This document shows positions 26,310 to 34,599 of a DNA stretch of 64,000 nucleotides, piece by piece. How positions within the stretch are numbered: the stretch's first letter is position 1; every line of letters starts with the position of its first letter. The translations under genes were made by a program, and so were the position numbers. The notes beneath the pieces are model-generated. The model saw only the letters and a program-made list of their open reading frames with translations. It was not told the origin of the DNA and did no database searches. Source of the DNA: Ascidiaceihabitans sp029251465 (GTDB lineage Bacteria > Pseudomonadota > Alphaproteobacteria > Rhodobacterales > Rhodobacteraceae); NCBI RefSeq assembly GCF_042932805.1, contig NZ_CP170633.1, positions 558,001-622,000 on the forward strand, given 5' to 3'.

Positions 26310-27409
26310 CCGCGGATATTCGCATGCGATGAATTTATCGAAACCAGATGATTGTCCCACGCCAGTTTCTGTGGGTGGTCCGTCGACGATCCGCCAATCC
26401 GCTGCAAAATCCCTAAACCCGAAGTCGTGATGAAACCGTCGGTGTTTGCGGCAATGCCGCTGGCATCTTCTGATGGAACCGATCGTAGAAAGCGACCTGA
26501 TTTCGCGTCATAGGTTTGGACCACGCCGCCGCGCGGGGATGTCACGGCAATGGTCGCGTTGTCGGACCCAACGGCGATGCTGCCAATGTACCCTTGCAAG
26601 GCGCGAGTTGCATCGGGTGGCGCTGAGAAAACCACTGGGTTGCTTCCACGTTGATGAACGCCGACCAATCCGGTCACATCCGTGTCCCCCTGCCATTGCA
26701 TTCCGAACGCGACGTGACCTACCGATGAAACGGCAAGGTGGCGGATAGAGTTTTTGTGCAAACTGGCCGGTAATTCAACGACATCTACGATGCGATCGTC
26801 CTTTAGGTACGACAGGTTGGGTCGCATTGTTGGGATGTTCAGTTTTGTGCGCCCAGAGTCAGGATGCGTGTCGATCCCGCCATTGGCGACAACCAAAATA
26901 TCGCTGTATGGCAGACGTTTAATGTCGTGCGGCCCGATCCCACCGCTGGGGAATTCAGCGACCCTTGCGTAACCTGCCTGAACATCCCAGACGCCGATGC
27001 GACCTTGGCCTGCCTCGTAGTCGTTTTGGGTGGTGAATAGCCAAGCTCCATCTTTTGAAAACGTGCCATGCCCGTAAAAATGCCTGCCTTCCGGTGCTGC
27101 CAGGATCGCTTTGGATTTATGCGTGACGCAATCGAACACAATTGCAAATGTACCGGGCCGGCGCGCAAATGCCACGGCTTCTGGTCGGTTGGGATGCGCT
27201 GCTGCGGCGTGGCCACGTCCGGGCAGGGGGATTTGAAACAACACTTTGAGGGTGGCACTTATTCCGCACAACACGAACGTGCCGTCGGGCAGGGCAGCGG
27301 CAGACAAATAATTGGGTGATCCGGCATCCGCCCAAGTTGCGGCAGGCATCAGACCAGTGGCCATCAAACCTGCAATAAAGCCACGACGACTTGGGTTTGA
27401 AACTGCCAT
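26306..27409 (-). CDS. DUF1513 exported beta-propeller-like protein of an iron cluster
   Basis: The 367-residue protein begins MAVSNPSRRGFIAGLMATGL, a twin-arginine signal (SRRGF) for export in folded form. The rest has recurrent strands with GxxVWDV-like repeats (GRIGVWDVQAGYARVAEF), consistent with a propeller, and fits DUF1513, a family found next to imelysins and di-heme oxidases. The start one base after the second imelysin's stop was preferred; an ATG four codons earlier (27421) is also possible. It is last in the iron operon. A role in periplasmic iron handling is inferred from context only. Confidence 0.82.
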   Translation of the reverse strand: MAVSNPSRRGFIAGLMATGLMPAATWADAGSPNYLSAAALPDGTFVLCGISATLKVLFQIPLPGRGHAAAAHPNRPEAVAFARRPGTFAIVFDCVTHKSKAILAAPEGRHFYGHGTFSKDGAWLFTTQNDYEAGQGRIGVWDVQAGYARVAEFPSGGIGPHDIKRLPYSDILVVANGGIDTHPDSGRTKLNIPTMRPNLSYLKDDRIVDVVELPASLHKNSIRHLAVSSVGHVAFGMQWQGDTDVTGLVGVHQRGSNPVVFSAPPDATRALQGYIGSIAVGSDNATIAVTSPRGGVVQTYDAKSGRFLRSVPSEDASGIAANTDGFITTSGLGILQRIGGSSTDHPQKLAWDNHLVSINSSHANIRG

Positions 27410-27410
27410 T

Positions 27411-28421
27411 TTAATCGCCATCCAACGCGTTAAACCCTGCTGCAACGCCCAGTTCAGGGCCCAGCTGGTCGCGCACTATGACGCGGATACGCTCAACAGA
27501 TTGTTGGATCACTTCGACTTTGATCCGGTTCTGAGGGTCAGCAACACCAGCAAAGATCGGATCGTTCAGTTGTGCCAATTCGTGTGTCGCGCGATCAAAG
27601 GCAACGTCCAAGGCTGCCGCTAAATCGTCGTTGTCGCCTGCAAGCCGCGTTGCCAAGTCGTGCAGCGCCAACAGACTAAGTTCGACGTGCTGTGCCGAGC
27701 GGCCAGAGCGCCATGCCTCGGCGCGGGTCGGACGTGGTTTCTGATAGGTTCCCAGCGGACGGCCTAGCCGTGTTTCGGACGTAAATTGCAACCCTGTGGA
27801 CAGGGCCTTGAGCAATTCTTGAAGCACTTCTTCGTCTGATCGATACGTGCCAGTGGCCGAGGGTGTTTTTAAAACGTTCCCGTAATCCGCGGCCCATTCT
27901 TGCGCTATCGCGTGGCTCAAAATCGCTGTGTCTGCGGCAATGGTTTGGATCAGCATACAGCGATACCTGTCATCACCTGCAGCGCTAAAGGACTGATCGT
28001 AAATCAAAAATTCGAGCGCATAAAATCCACGGGCTGCGATTGATACAGCGTCGTAACTGGCCGGGTTTTCGGCGATCGGGTCTTGGTCTGCGATCAGTTT
28101 GTTTAGCGCTTTGGGCGTCGCGCCGCGACTGTCAGGCCAAAACGCAAGCGCAAAGGCGCGGTCATCGATTTCAGTTGGGCCGAACCGCAAGTGGCTGGCC
28201 GAAATCCATGCATCAAACGCGTCAGCGTAGGCGGCGCGCAAAGGTTGCGACGTCGCGCTGCAGTCTGATTTTGCCGCGCTCGCCAGTTTTTGTGAGGTGT
28301 GCGCCAAACGTTCAAACCGGGGCAGGATGTGATTTTGAACAATGCCCGATGTCACAGCGTTTTGAGCAAATGCGACTACGGGCATCGCAGAGATGATCAC
28401 AGCAAAAAACAGATGTTTCAT
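27411..28421 (-). CDS. Imelysin-family protein, degenerate GxHxxE
   Basis: The 336-residue protein has a signal peptide (MKHLFFAVIISAMPVVAFA) and the imelysin (peptidase M75-like) fold pattern: DAFDAWISASHLRFGP and FWPDSRGATPKALNKL. Imelysins bind iron in the periplasm through a GxHxxE motif; here the site reads GFYALE (132-137), with Tyr replacing the His. The first imelysin in this operon keeps the His, so the two may have different roles. Its ATG overlaps the di-heme gene's stop as ATGA. Confidence 0.88.
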   Translation of the reverse strand: MKHLFFAVIISAMPVVAFAQNAVTSGIVQNHILPRFERLAHTSQKLASAAKSDCSATSQPLRAAYADAFDAWISASHLRFGPTEIDDRAFALAFWPDSRGATPKALNKLIADQDPIAENPASYDAVSIAARGFYALEFLIYDQSFSAAGDDRYRCMLIQTIAADTAILSHAIAQEWAADYGNVLKTPSATGTYRSDEEVLQELLKALSTGLQFTSETRLGRPLGTYQKPRPTRAEAWRSGRSAQHVELSLLALHDLATRLAGDNDDLAAALDVAFDRATHELAQLNDPIFAGVADPQNRIKVEVIQQSVERIRVIVRDQLGPELGVAAGFNALDGD

Positions 28422-29932
28422 AGGCTCTCCAAGAATTTGATCAAGGCGTCGCGGTCAGCCTTTTGCATGTCAACGACGCTTTGTTTTGTCGGTGCGGCCT
28501 CGCCGTCGTGCCAAAGGATCGCCTCGAGCAAGGATCTCGCGCGCCCGTCGTGCAAGAAATAACTGTGACCGCTGACTTGCTGCGTTAGGCCGATGCCCCA
28601 CAGCGGCGGGGTTCGCCATTCCTGTCCGGTCGCGCGGGCTTCGGGCCGATTGTCGGCCAAGCCTGCGCCCATGTCATGCAACAACATGTCCGTGTAGGGC
28701 CAAATCAGCTGAAAGCTTTGTTCGGGTTGATCGGCAAGGCGATGGGTGACGAAACTGGGGTGATGGCAGGACGCGCAACCGGTTTCATAAAACACCTGTT
28801 TGCCGCGCAACACATCGGGATCAGCTGCATCGCGTCGCGCAGGTACAGCGAGGTTGCGGCTGTAAAACGTCACCAGATCAAGGATATCGTCGTCAATTTC
28901 GAACCCGCGATCATCGGCATCACCGTGCGGCGCGTTTTGGCATTCGGTTTGCGCGGCGGTGCATTCGCCCGCGCCATTCGGAAACAGCGGCGACGAAATA
29001 CCTATGTCACCGGCAAAGGCGGCGGCGGATTGTTCACGTACTGTTGGCGCACCTGCCTTCAGTCCGAAACGGCCCAGCATCGGTTGATTGAATTGCGCCG
29101 ACCACACGATGTTTTCGCGCCCTGAAATACCATCGCCATCGAGGTCATCCGGGTCCGTTAAGACAAGGATGTCCGCCGTCGGAATCGCCTCTAGCAAACC
29201 AAGCCCGATCATTTGTGGCGCAACACGCGGGCTGAGCATTGCGTCCTTGTGCAGCGGTCCATAGCCAAGGTTCAGCGCCTCGTAACCCGGGTGGCGCAAG
29301 GTCGCTGTTTCGCCATCAGACAGTTCGATGACCTCGTGGGTATAGGTGACGCCCATTTTGTATTCGGCAGGGTGGCCGGGCAATGCAAAATCTTGCAATT
29401 GGGTGCCGTAGGTCGGGTCCGCTTGGGTGGCAAGGTAGTCTTTTATTTGGGCGGTGTTGTCGTTTAGTGACCCGGGGATCGAGATCCGCAAAAACATCGA
29501 AACAGCGCTTGTGTCGCCAGCCTCGGGGGGGTGACCACGCCCGTCTTTGATGTGGCACCGCTGGCACGACCGCGCGTTGTACAAAGGGCCCAGCCCGTCA
29601 GATGCCAAGGTTGAGGACGGCGAGGACACCCACAATTTGCGGAACAATCCGTTGCCGACTTTGAACGTCAGTTCGTTTTCGAAACTGATGTTTTTGGACG
29701 GCTGCGAAAACGCATCTGCATTGTTGCGCGCACGTACGGTTGCAGCACCCGCTGGCAGGTCCTCGAACCGTGTCATGGTCGAAAAATCTGTTGTTGGGGT
29801 CGTAACGCGCGCGACACGCGCCGCCTCGGACGGCGTGCGCGGAATGATGTTCAGGTGCGGTTCATCTAAGGGGTTGGCAGCGGCGGCGGACCCAAAAAGG
29901 CCCGCCATTAGCGCGACTTTACTCGGCTTCAT
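28418..29932 (-). CDS. Di-heme oxidoreductase (DUF1111, 'thiol oxidoreductase' family)
   Basis: The 504-residue protein has a probable signal peptide (KVALMAGLFGSAAAA) and two c-type heme motifs, CQRCH at 123-127 and CASCH at 386-390, within a DUF1111 framework (SDGLGPLYNARSCQRCH, HDGRARSLLEAILWHDGEA). Periplasmic cytochromes of this family accompany imelysins in iron-uptake clusters and may change iron's redox state. The ATG at 29932 lies inside the bfr gene (14-base overlap); the open frame further upstream to 30004 repeats bfr antiframe sequence and was excluded. Confidence 0.92.
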   Translation of the reverse strand: MKPSKVALMAGLFGSAAAANPLDEPHLNIIPRTPSEAARVARVTTPTTDFSTMTRFEDLPAGAATVRARNNADAFSQPSKNISFENELTFKVGNGLFRKLWVSSPSSTLASDGLGPLYNARSCQRCHIKDGRGHPPEAGDTSAVSMFLRISIPGSLNDNTAQIKDYLATQADPTYGTQLQDFALPGHPAEYKMGVTYTHEVIELSDGETATLRHPGYEALNLGYGPLHKDAMLSPRVAPQMIGLGLLEAIPTADILVLTDPDDLDGDGISGRENIVWSAQFNQPMLGRFGLKAGAPTVREQSAAAFAGDIGISSPLFPNGAGECTAAQTECQNAPHGDADDRGFEIDDDILDLVTFYSRNLAVPARRDAADPDVLRGKQVFYETGCASCHHPSFVTHRLADQPEQSFQLIWPYTDMLLHDMGAGLADNRPEARATGQEWRTPPLWGIGLTQQVSGHSYFLHDGRARSLLEAILWHDGEAAPTKQSVVDMQKADRDALIKFLESL

Positions 29933-30404
29933 CCATTTTCGACGCGTTAAGAAGTGCATATTTTTCTTCACCAAGTTTGGCCACAAGGTCCAGTTGCGTT
30001 TCAAGAAAGTCGATGTGCCCTTCTTCGTCCGTGAGAAGTTCTTCGAAGATATTCTTCGTCACAAAATCACCCACCGTTTCACAATGCTTGCGCGCGCTCA
30101 TGTACAAAACGCGTGCGTCATGTTCAGAGGCCAAGTCACATTCCAGCGTCTCTTTTGGTGTTTGACCAATGCGCAACGGGTCTAGTTTTTGCAGGTTGGG
30201 ATGGCCGCCTAGAAACAAAATACGCGCGATGATTTTGTCGGCGTGGTTCATCTCTTCGATGCTTTCTTCGCGGGATTTTTTGGCCATGTGGCCCAAACCC
30301 CAGTCTTCTTGCATGCGGTAGTGCAGCCAGTATTGGCTGACGGCCGTCAGTTCACTTCGCAGAGCGTCGTTTAGGAATTCGATTACTTTTTTGTCGCCGT
30401 TCAT
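29919..30404 (-). CDS. bfr: Bacterioferritin
   Basis: The 161-residue subunit forms the 24-mer iron store. The ferroxidase ligands are kept (E in LRSELTAVSQYW, ESIEEMNHADKI, and EEGHIDFLE near residue 127), and Met52, the heme-bridging residue, is present in EEMNHAD. Length and start match the E. coli protein, and AGGAAG lies 9 bases upstream. The gene begins 53 bases inside the end of bfd and overlaps the di-heme gene by 14 bases, so the operon is unusually compact. Confidence 0.97.
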   Translation of the reverse strand: MNGDKKVIEFLNDALRSELTAVSQYWLHYRMQEDWGLGHMAKKSREESIEEMNHADKIIARILFLGGHPNLQKLDPLRIGQTPKETLECDLASEHDARVLYMSARKHCETVGDFVTKNIFEELLTDEEGHIDFLETQLDLVAKLGEEKYALLNASKMDEAE

Positions 30405-30645
30405 GGGTTTCTTCCTGTGTTGCTATGCCTGTCAAAACAGGCGGCTGCATGGGGACTTTTACGTTATCATTTGTGCGCATGGTCGACAGGAACAGCGGCA
30501 TACATCCGCCGCAATCCGCCGATTTCCCAAGCGCGCGGTACACCTTGCCAGGTGTCACGATGGTTTTGTCGTCTGCCGCCCGCATCCAGTCGATGGCTGC
30601 GTGAATGTCGCGATCCGAGATGTTCTGGCAATGGCAGACGATCAT
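30352..30645 (-). CDS. bfd: Bacterioferritin-associated ferredoxin
   Basis: The 97-residue [2Fe-2S] protein reduces ferric iron in bacterioferritin to release it. Cluster cysteines are C4 and C6 in MIVCHCQN, and C45 and C48 in ADCGGCMP. E. coli Bfd has 64 residues; this one carries about 30 extra C-terminal residues rich in Thr, Arg and Lys, encoded in the region that overlaps bfr in another frame. The porin gene ends 3 bp upstream, placing bfd in the same operon. Confidence 0.93.
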   Translation of the reverse strand: MIVCHCQNISDRDIHAAIDWMRAADDKTIVTPGKVYRALGKSADCGGCMPLFLSTMRTNDNVKVPMQPPVLTGIATQEETHERRQKSNRIPKRRSAK

Positions 30646-30648
30646 GTT

Positions 30649-31662
30649 TTACCCTCCGATCGGGATGATGACGGAGACACCCAACAAGGTGGAATCCACG
30701 CCACTTTCTTCGGCGTATCCGAGGCCCGACGACACGGTGATGTCGTTGGCGAATGTGTAATCCGCGCCAAGTGACGCCAGATGATCGCTGCCGGAACTGC
30801 GCACATCGCGGTTGGTGTAGGAGGCGCCCAACGTCCAGTTGTTCAGCGTGTAGGCCGCCCCGATCGTGGCATATGTTGCGCGATCATCAGCACCGCCAAA
30901 GCCATCGAATGCGGCGATTTCTGCGATCAATTCCAGATCGTCACGGGCGGCATGAACGATGCCAAAGGCGAGGCCGTTTTGATCCTGAACGTCACCGACA
31001 CTTGCGGACAAATGCGAGGCGCTGATGGAATAGGTGGTGGCACCTTCTTCCAGATCGTATTGCAGCGCGAGGTTGTCCAACTTGCCTGTGTTGCCAACGC
31101 CGCCTGACGAGGAAGTGTTGCGCCCACGGTCCGTGCCAAGCGAGCGACTTAGGAAGGAATCGTCCAAGTAAAACAGTGATGCCGTCAGCACCCCTGCGCC
31201 CAATTGAAAGCTGGCGGATGCGCCCAAGGCTTCTGACAGTTCGTAATCTTCGACAAAATTTGCGCCGTAAAAACCAGGCGCTGCGTCCCATGCCACACCA
31301 AAGGCTGGCGCGAATTTACCGACCGATACGACCGAGTTGCCTAAATCAAAGCTCAGCCCGATGCTGTCGACATACAGCCCCACGTCCTCGAATGCGCGAT
31401 CATCGGTCGCGTCCAAGACGGATTCAAGGGTCAAGCCTGCAAACGCTGACACGGTGTCAGTGATTTGAAAACCCAGCGTGGCTTCGGTGGTCAGAAAAGT
31501 ATCTGAAATTTCCGCCGTCGGATCGTCAGATGATATTACGGAATCAACGCCGATCTCGGTCTCGATCTCGAATGTAAAACGGCTGGCTTCTTGAGCCGAT
31601 AGGGCCGTGCCGGACGCCGTGGCGAGTGCAAAAGCAATCGCAAAGTGGTTGGTGGTGGTCAT
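30649..31662 (-). CDS. Outer-membrane porin-like protein
   Basis: The 337-residue protein has a signal peptide (HFAIAFALATASGTALSAQEA) and then alternating polar/hydrophobic strands with many Tyr, Asp and Gly residues, typical of a beta-barrel; the last residues are LLGVSVIIPIGG. It resembles gram-negative porins of Rhodobacterales. The ATG at 31662 has AAGGA upstream; 12 earlier codons in the open frame precede the signal and were excluded. In this operon it may pass iron complexes across the outer membrane, but the specificity is unknown. Confidence 0.82.
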   Translation of the reverse strand: MTTTNHFAIAFALATASGTALSAQEASRFTFEIETEIGVDSVISSDDPTAEISDTFLTTEATLGFQITDTVSAFAGLTLESVLDATDDRAFEDVGLYVDSIGLSFDLGNSVVSVGKFAPAFGVAWDAAPGFYGANFVEDYELSEALGASASFQLGAGVLTASLFYLDDSFLSRSLGTDRGRNTSSSGGVGNTGKLDNLALQYDLEEGATTYSISASHLSASVGDVQDQNGLAFGIVHAARDDLELIAEIAAFDGFGGADDRATYATIGAAYTLNNWTLGASYTNRDVRSSGSDHLASLGADYTFANDITVSSGLGYAEESGVDSTLLGVSVIIPIGG

Positions 31663-31683
31663 GTGTGGTCCTTTTGAACGTAC

Positions 31684-31724
31684 AAAAACTGGTGGCAAGG
31701 CTGGCGTCCGGCTTGCCTGCCACC
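31684..31724 (-). terminator. Terminator-like hairpin between the first imelysin and the porin
   Basis: On the minus strand the arms GGTGGCA...TGCCACC pair over 7 bp plus GGC/GCC after a one-base bulge, loop 13 bases, followed two bases later by five T. It lies between the first imelysin and the porin, so only part of the transcription would continue into the rest of the iron operon. Confidence 0.65.
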
Positions 31725-31735
31725 GCAGTCAGAAT

Positions 31736-32998
31736 TTATTGAAATACGGCGTTCGGATCGTCCAAGCTGTCGGATCCTTCAAACGCGATTTGGTCTAGCT
31801 TTAGCGCGGTGACGACCCGCTCGATGGACCGTGTTTGATCGATCAAACCGTTAACGCCGCCCATAACGAGGGCCTCACCTGCGTCGTTGCCGCGTTCCAG
31901 CATCTGGTCGTATGCAAAACCTGCTTCTGCCGCGGTTTTGATCCGGCCCAATGCCATCATCGTGCCTGACAATTTCCCGCGCATTTCAGCGTCAAGCGAT
32001 GCGTCCGTGGCGGCAACCAGATCGGACAGGGATGGGCCTGAAACCAAGGTTCCGTTCACGCGGACGTATTCGCCCAAGTACACGTTTTGTACGCCCAACC
32101 CGTCGTAGTAGTGGCTATTGTGGGTGTTGTCGGAAAAGCAATCGTGCTCTTCCTCAGGGTCGTTCAGCATCAAGCCAAGACGCATGCGTTCGCCGGCTTG
32201 CTCGCCGTAAGACAGAGATCCCATGCCGGTCAAAATTGCAGACAAACCTGTGTTTTCGTCAGACATCAAAGCTGCGCGCGCGGCCCCGTCTGATTGCCAC
32301 TGCGTCGTCATCCATTCCAGATCAGCAACCAGTAAATCAGTCGCGGCCTTTAGGTATTCACCGCGGCGATCACAGTTGTCGTTCGTGCAGTCGTCACCGG
32401 CTGCGTAGTCTGTCCATGACCGGTTTCCGGCCCCAGCGCCGTGTCCATTCAGGTCTTGACCCCACAGCAGGAATTCGATGGCGTGATAGCCGGTTGCGAC
32501 GTTTGCCTCGACGCCGTCTGCCTCGTGCAGCGTGTCTGACAAAAATGCGGGCGTGATGGCTGCGGCGTCAACTTGGGCACCCGACAGCGTAAAGCTTGGG
32601 CTGGCGACGACATTCAACGCGGCCAATTCATTTTCGTCTGACGGGCCGCCATAGGCGCTATCCACGTAGTCGATCAACCCTTCGTCCAAGGGCCAGGCGT
32701 TCACTTTGCCCTCCCAATCATCGACGATGGCATTGCCAAAGCGGTAGACTTCGGTTTGCTGATAGGGGACGCGCGCTGCCAGCCATGCCTGTTTTGTCGC
32801 TTGCAAGGCTTCGGCCGAAGGGGTGGCCATCAAGGTGTCGACCGCCGTTTGCAATGCCTGCGCGGTGATCAAGCTGTCTTCGTATTTGGCGGCCGCGATG
32901 TCAGCGTAGGTGTCAAGAACCGCCGTTTTTTCAAGTGCGAATGCAGGCGTTGCGAGTGCGACAAGCAAAGCCGTCGATGAGAGGAAGGAATGTTTCAT
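31736..32998 (-). CDS. Imelysin-family periplasmic iron-binding protein (IrpA-like)
   Basis: The 420-residue protein has a signal peptide (SFLSSTALLVALATPAFA) and a full imelysin architecture. The GxHxxE motif is intact as GYHAIE at residues 170-175, followed by FLLWGQDLNGHGAGAGNR. The family includes the iron-regulated IrpA and binds iron in the periplasm. The ATG at 32998 has GAGGAAGG upstream. It is the first gene of the iron operon, preceded by a putative promoter and operator palindrome, and separated from the porin by a terminator-like hairpin. Confidence 0.92.
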   Translation of the reverse strand: MKHSFLSSTALLVALATPAFALEKTAVLDTYADIAAAKYEDSLITAQALQTAVDTLMATPSAEALQATKQAWLAARVPYQQTEVYRFGNAIVDDWEGKVNAWPLDEGLIDYVDSAYGGPSDENELAALNVVASPSFTLSGAQVDAAAITPAFLSDTLHEADGVEANVATGYHAIEFLLWGQDLNGHGAGAGNRSWTDYAAGDDCTNDNCDRRGEYLKAATDLLVADLEWMTTQWQSDGAARAALMSDENTGLSAILTGMGSLSYGEQAGERMRLGLMLNDPEEEHDCFSDNTHNSHYYDGLGVQNVYLGEYVRVNGTLVSGPSLSDLVAATDASLDAEMRGKLSGTMMALGRIKTAAEAGFAYDQMLERGNDAGEALVMGGVNGLIDQTRSIERVVTALKLDQIAFEGSDSLDDPNAVFQ

Positions 32999-33121
32999 GG
33001 GTGTCCAGTCAGTGAAATTTGATGAATTCAAGGCGATACCCGGGGGTATCTTGCCGTGGCTGTCATCTGTCGATTGTCAGGCGATGCTGGATCAAAATCA
33101 GAGTGGCTGGGCGTTGCTGTA

Positions 33122-33150
33122 ATCCTGAGTGTTTCAGTCAGCAATGTCAA
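33122..33150 (-). promoter_or_regulatory. Candidate promoter of the iron operon
   Basis: On the minus strand TTGACA (33145-33150) is a perfect -35 box, followed after 17 bases by CAGGAT (33122-33127), a weak -10. The inverted repeat at 33151-33169 abuts the -35 box, which suits an activator or repressor site. Confidence 0.45.
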
Positions 33151-33169
33151 TCCGACTTTTTTAGTCGGA
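33151..33169. promoter_or_regulatory. Inverted repeat TCCGACT-N5-AGTCGGA (candidate operator)
   Basis: Two perfect 7-base arms around a five-T spacer lie immediately upstream of a TTGACA on the minus strand. It does not match the iron-control-element or Fur consensus that I know, so the bound regulator is open. An intrinsic terminator is unlikely, because no T-run follows on either strand. Confidence 0.45.
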
Positions 33170-33359
33170 ATTACAATTGTTTTGCGGAGTCATTTGTCAG
33201 ATTAGGCGTGAGGGGTCGTCACGGGAATCACTGCCGCAACATCAAACGCCTGACCTCGGTCAAAAAAGGGGGCAAACGGTTTTGCTAACCTGCCGAGGCT
33301 CACCCTTGTTTTGACAACTGTAGTGACGCAGAAAAAATAAAGTTGTCTGCGTCTTTACG

Positions 33360-33968
33360 TTACATCGCCAGAACCATTTGGACGCGATCATCGATGTCTT
33401 CCAGCAGCGCCTCACCAGACCACCCGGCGCGCCCACGAAACACGAAACCCTGTCGCATGTCGTACATCAACCGGCCTCGTTGCTGTGCGGGGAAATCGGG
33501 CGGCAGAACGCCATTTTCTTTTTCGACTTCAAAGCGGCTGGCAAGGCGGATGTCAGTCGCGTTGATCGCGTTTTCCATCCGTTCATCAACGCCTTCGACT
33601 TCGCCAACGCTGGTGGAAACGCAAGAGGCCAGAAAGCAGCCGCGCATTCCGCTGTTCGAATCTGTGGCGTAAGAAATCACGCTTGTTAAAAACCCGTGCA
33701 CTGCTTTTGCGATGTCTGGTTCCGTCTCAAACGCGACAATGGGTGCGCATGCATCGACGTCGGCGTAGCGGTCAATCGTCTTGAGATACAGTTCGCGCTT
33801 GTCACCAAATGCGGAATACAGGCTTGGCCCGCTGATTCCCATGGCGCGCGTCAAATCCTTCATCGACGCGCCATCGTAACCTTTGGTCCAAAAGACATTC
33901 ATCGCCGCTATTAGGGCGTCATCCTCGTCAAAGCTCCGAGGGCGTCCCATTCTTTTTGTATCGATCAT
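33360..33968 (-). CDS. TetR-family transcriptional regulator
   Basis: The 202-residue protein has an N-terminal TetR helix-turn-helix (RPRSFDEDDALIAAMNVFWTKGYDGASMKDLTRAMGIS, about residues 9-46, then SLYSAFGDKRELYLKTIDRY). The C-terminal ligand domain is typical of the AcrR or YxaF-like group. It is divergent from the thioredoxin-fold gene, and a TATA-rich palindrome overlaps that promoter, so it likely represses the operon of 34039-35495. Transcription continues toward the iron operon, but 361 bp separate them. Confidence 0.93.
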   Translation of the reverse strand: MIDTKRMGRPRSFDEDDALIAAMNVFWTKGYDGASMKDLTRAMGISGPSLYSAFGDKRELYLKTIDRYADVDACAPIVAFETEPDIAKAVHGFLTSVISYATDSNSGMRGCFLASCVSTSVGEVEGVDERMENAINATDIRLASRFEVEKENGVLPPDFPAQQRGRLMYDMRQGFVFRGRAGWSGEALLEDIDDRVQMVLAM

Positions 33969-33978
33969 AATATATCTC

Positions 33979-34007
33979 TTGACTGGCTTCTTGAGTTACA
34001 TCTATAT
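33979..34007 (+). promoter_or_regulatory. Candidate promoter of the peroxiredoxin-like gene
   Basis: TTGACT (33979-33984) and CTATAT (34002-34007) are spaced by 17 bases on the plus strand, a good sigma-70-type pair, about 32 bases before the ATG at 34039. The -10 overlaps the palindrome at 34003-34018. Confidence 0.5.
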
Positions 34008-34018
34008 CGTTCGTTATA
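34003..34018. promoter_or_regulatory. Candidate TetR operator TATATCGTTCGTTATA
   Basis: The 16 bases show 6 of 8 symmetric pairs (TATA, CG / CG, TATA), in the 70-bp space between divergent tetR and the thioredoxin-fold gene. Overlap with the -10 box fits repression by the adjacent TetR protein. Confidence 0.5.
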
Positions 34019-34038
34019 AATGTGCAAGGAGCATCAAA

Positions 34039-34575
34039 ATGACGACACAGAAGCTAAAAGCAGGTGGGGTATTCCCGATGCTTTCACTTCCAAAAGTTGG
34101 GGGTGGTACGCTAAACCTCGGCGCAGCTGCGGATGGGTATGATTGGCAAATGATCGTTGTCTATCGCGGCAAACATTGCCCGATCTGCACGCGCTACTTG
34201 TCTGATCTCAACGCCGTCCTGCCAGACCTGAACGGCATGGGTATTGATGTGGTTGCGGTTTCTGCTGATGCGGAAAACCTGGCGCTGGAACAATTGGCTG
34301 ATGTTTATCCAAAGTTTGCCGTTGGATACGATCTGAGCATCGCGCAGATGCAGGCGATGGGTCTGTACATCACGGCCCCGAATTCACGGATGCCGGTCGT
34401 ACGCCACTTTGCTGAACCGGCAGTGATTGTGACCGATGAAACCGGCCAGGTCAAAATGATCGACATCTCAAACGTGCCTTTCATGCGGCCGTCCTTGGAC
34501 AGTCTTACCCGCGGCTTGCGATTTGTGCGCAGCCAAACGGAACCTTTTCCTGTCACCGGCAGTTTCGCCGGGTAA
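34039..34575 (+). CDS. Peroxiredoxin-like / thioredoxin-fold protein (AhpC/TSA family)
   Basis: The 178-residue protein fits the AhpC/TSA redoxin family with a CxxC active site, VYRGKHCPICTRYLSDL (C47, C50). Later parts (VVAVSADAENLALEQ, FAVGYDL) follow the thioredoxin-fold pattern of these proteins. It would reduce peroxides or disulfides in the cytoplasm; the partner is unknown. AAGGAG lies 8 bases upstream of the ATG at 34039, so the 52 upstream codons of the open frame were excluded. Two NTF2-like genes follow, and a TetR gene is divergent. Confidence 0.88.
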   Translation: MTTQKLKAGGVFPMLSLPKVGGGTLNLGAAADGYDWQMIVVYRGKHCPICTRYLSDLNAVLPDLNGMGIDVVAVSADAENLALEQLADVYPKFAVGYDLSIAQMQAMGLYITAPNSRMPVVRHFAEPAVIVTDETGQVKMIDISNVPFMRPSLDSLTRGLRFVRSQTEPFPVTGSFAG

Positions 34576-34599
34576 CCCCTAGTCAGAAAGAAAAATACC

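Larger units (their letters stand above)
32999..33359. other. Upstream region of the iron operon (361 bp, no gene seen)
   Basis: No gene is evident between the TetR stop and the first imelysin start. The region holds an inverted repeat at 33151-33169 and a TTGACA-containing promoter candidate at 33122-33150, described separately, leaving a leader of roughly 120 bases before the ATG. Short open frames across it on the plus strand have no protein character. Confidence 0.6.
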
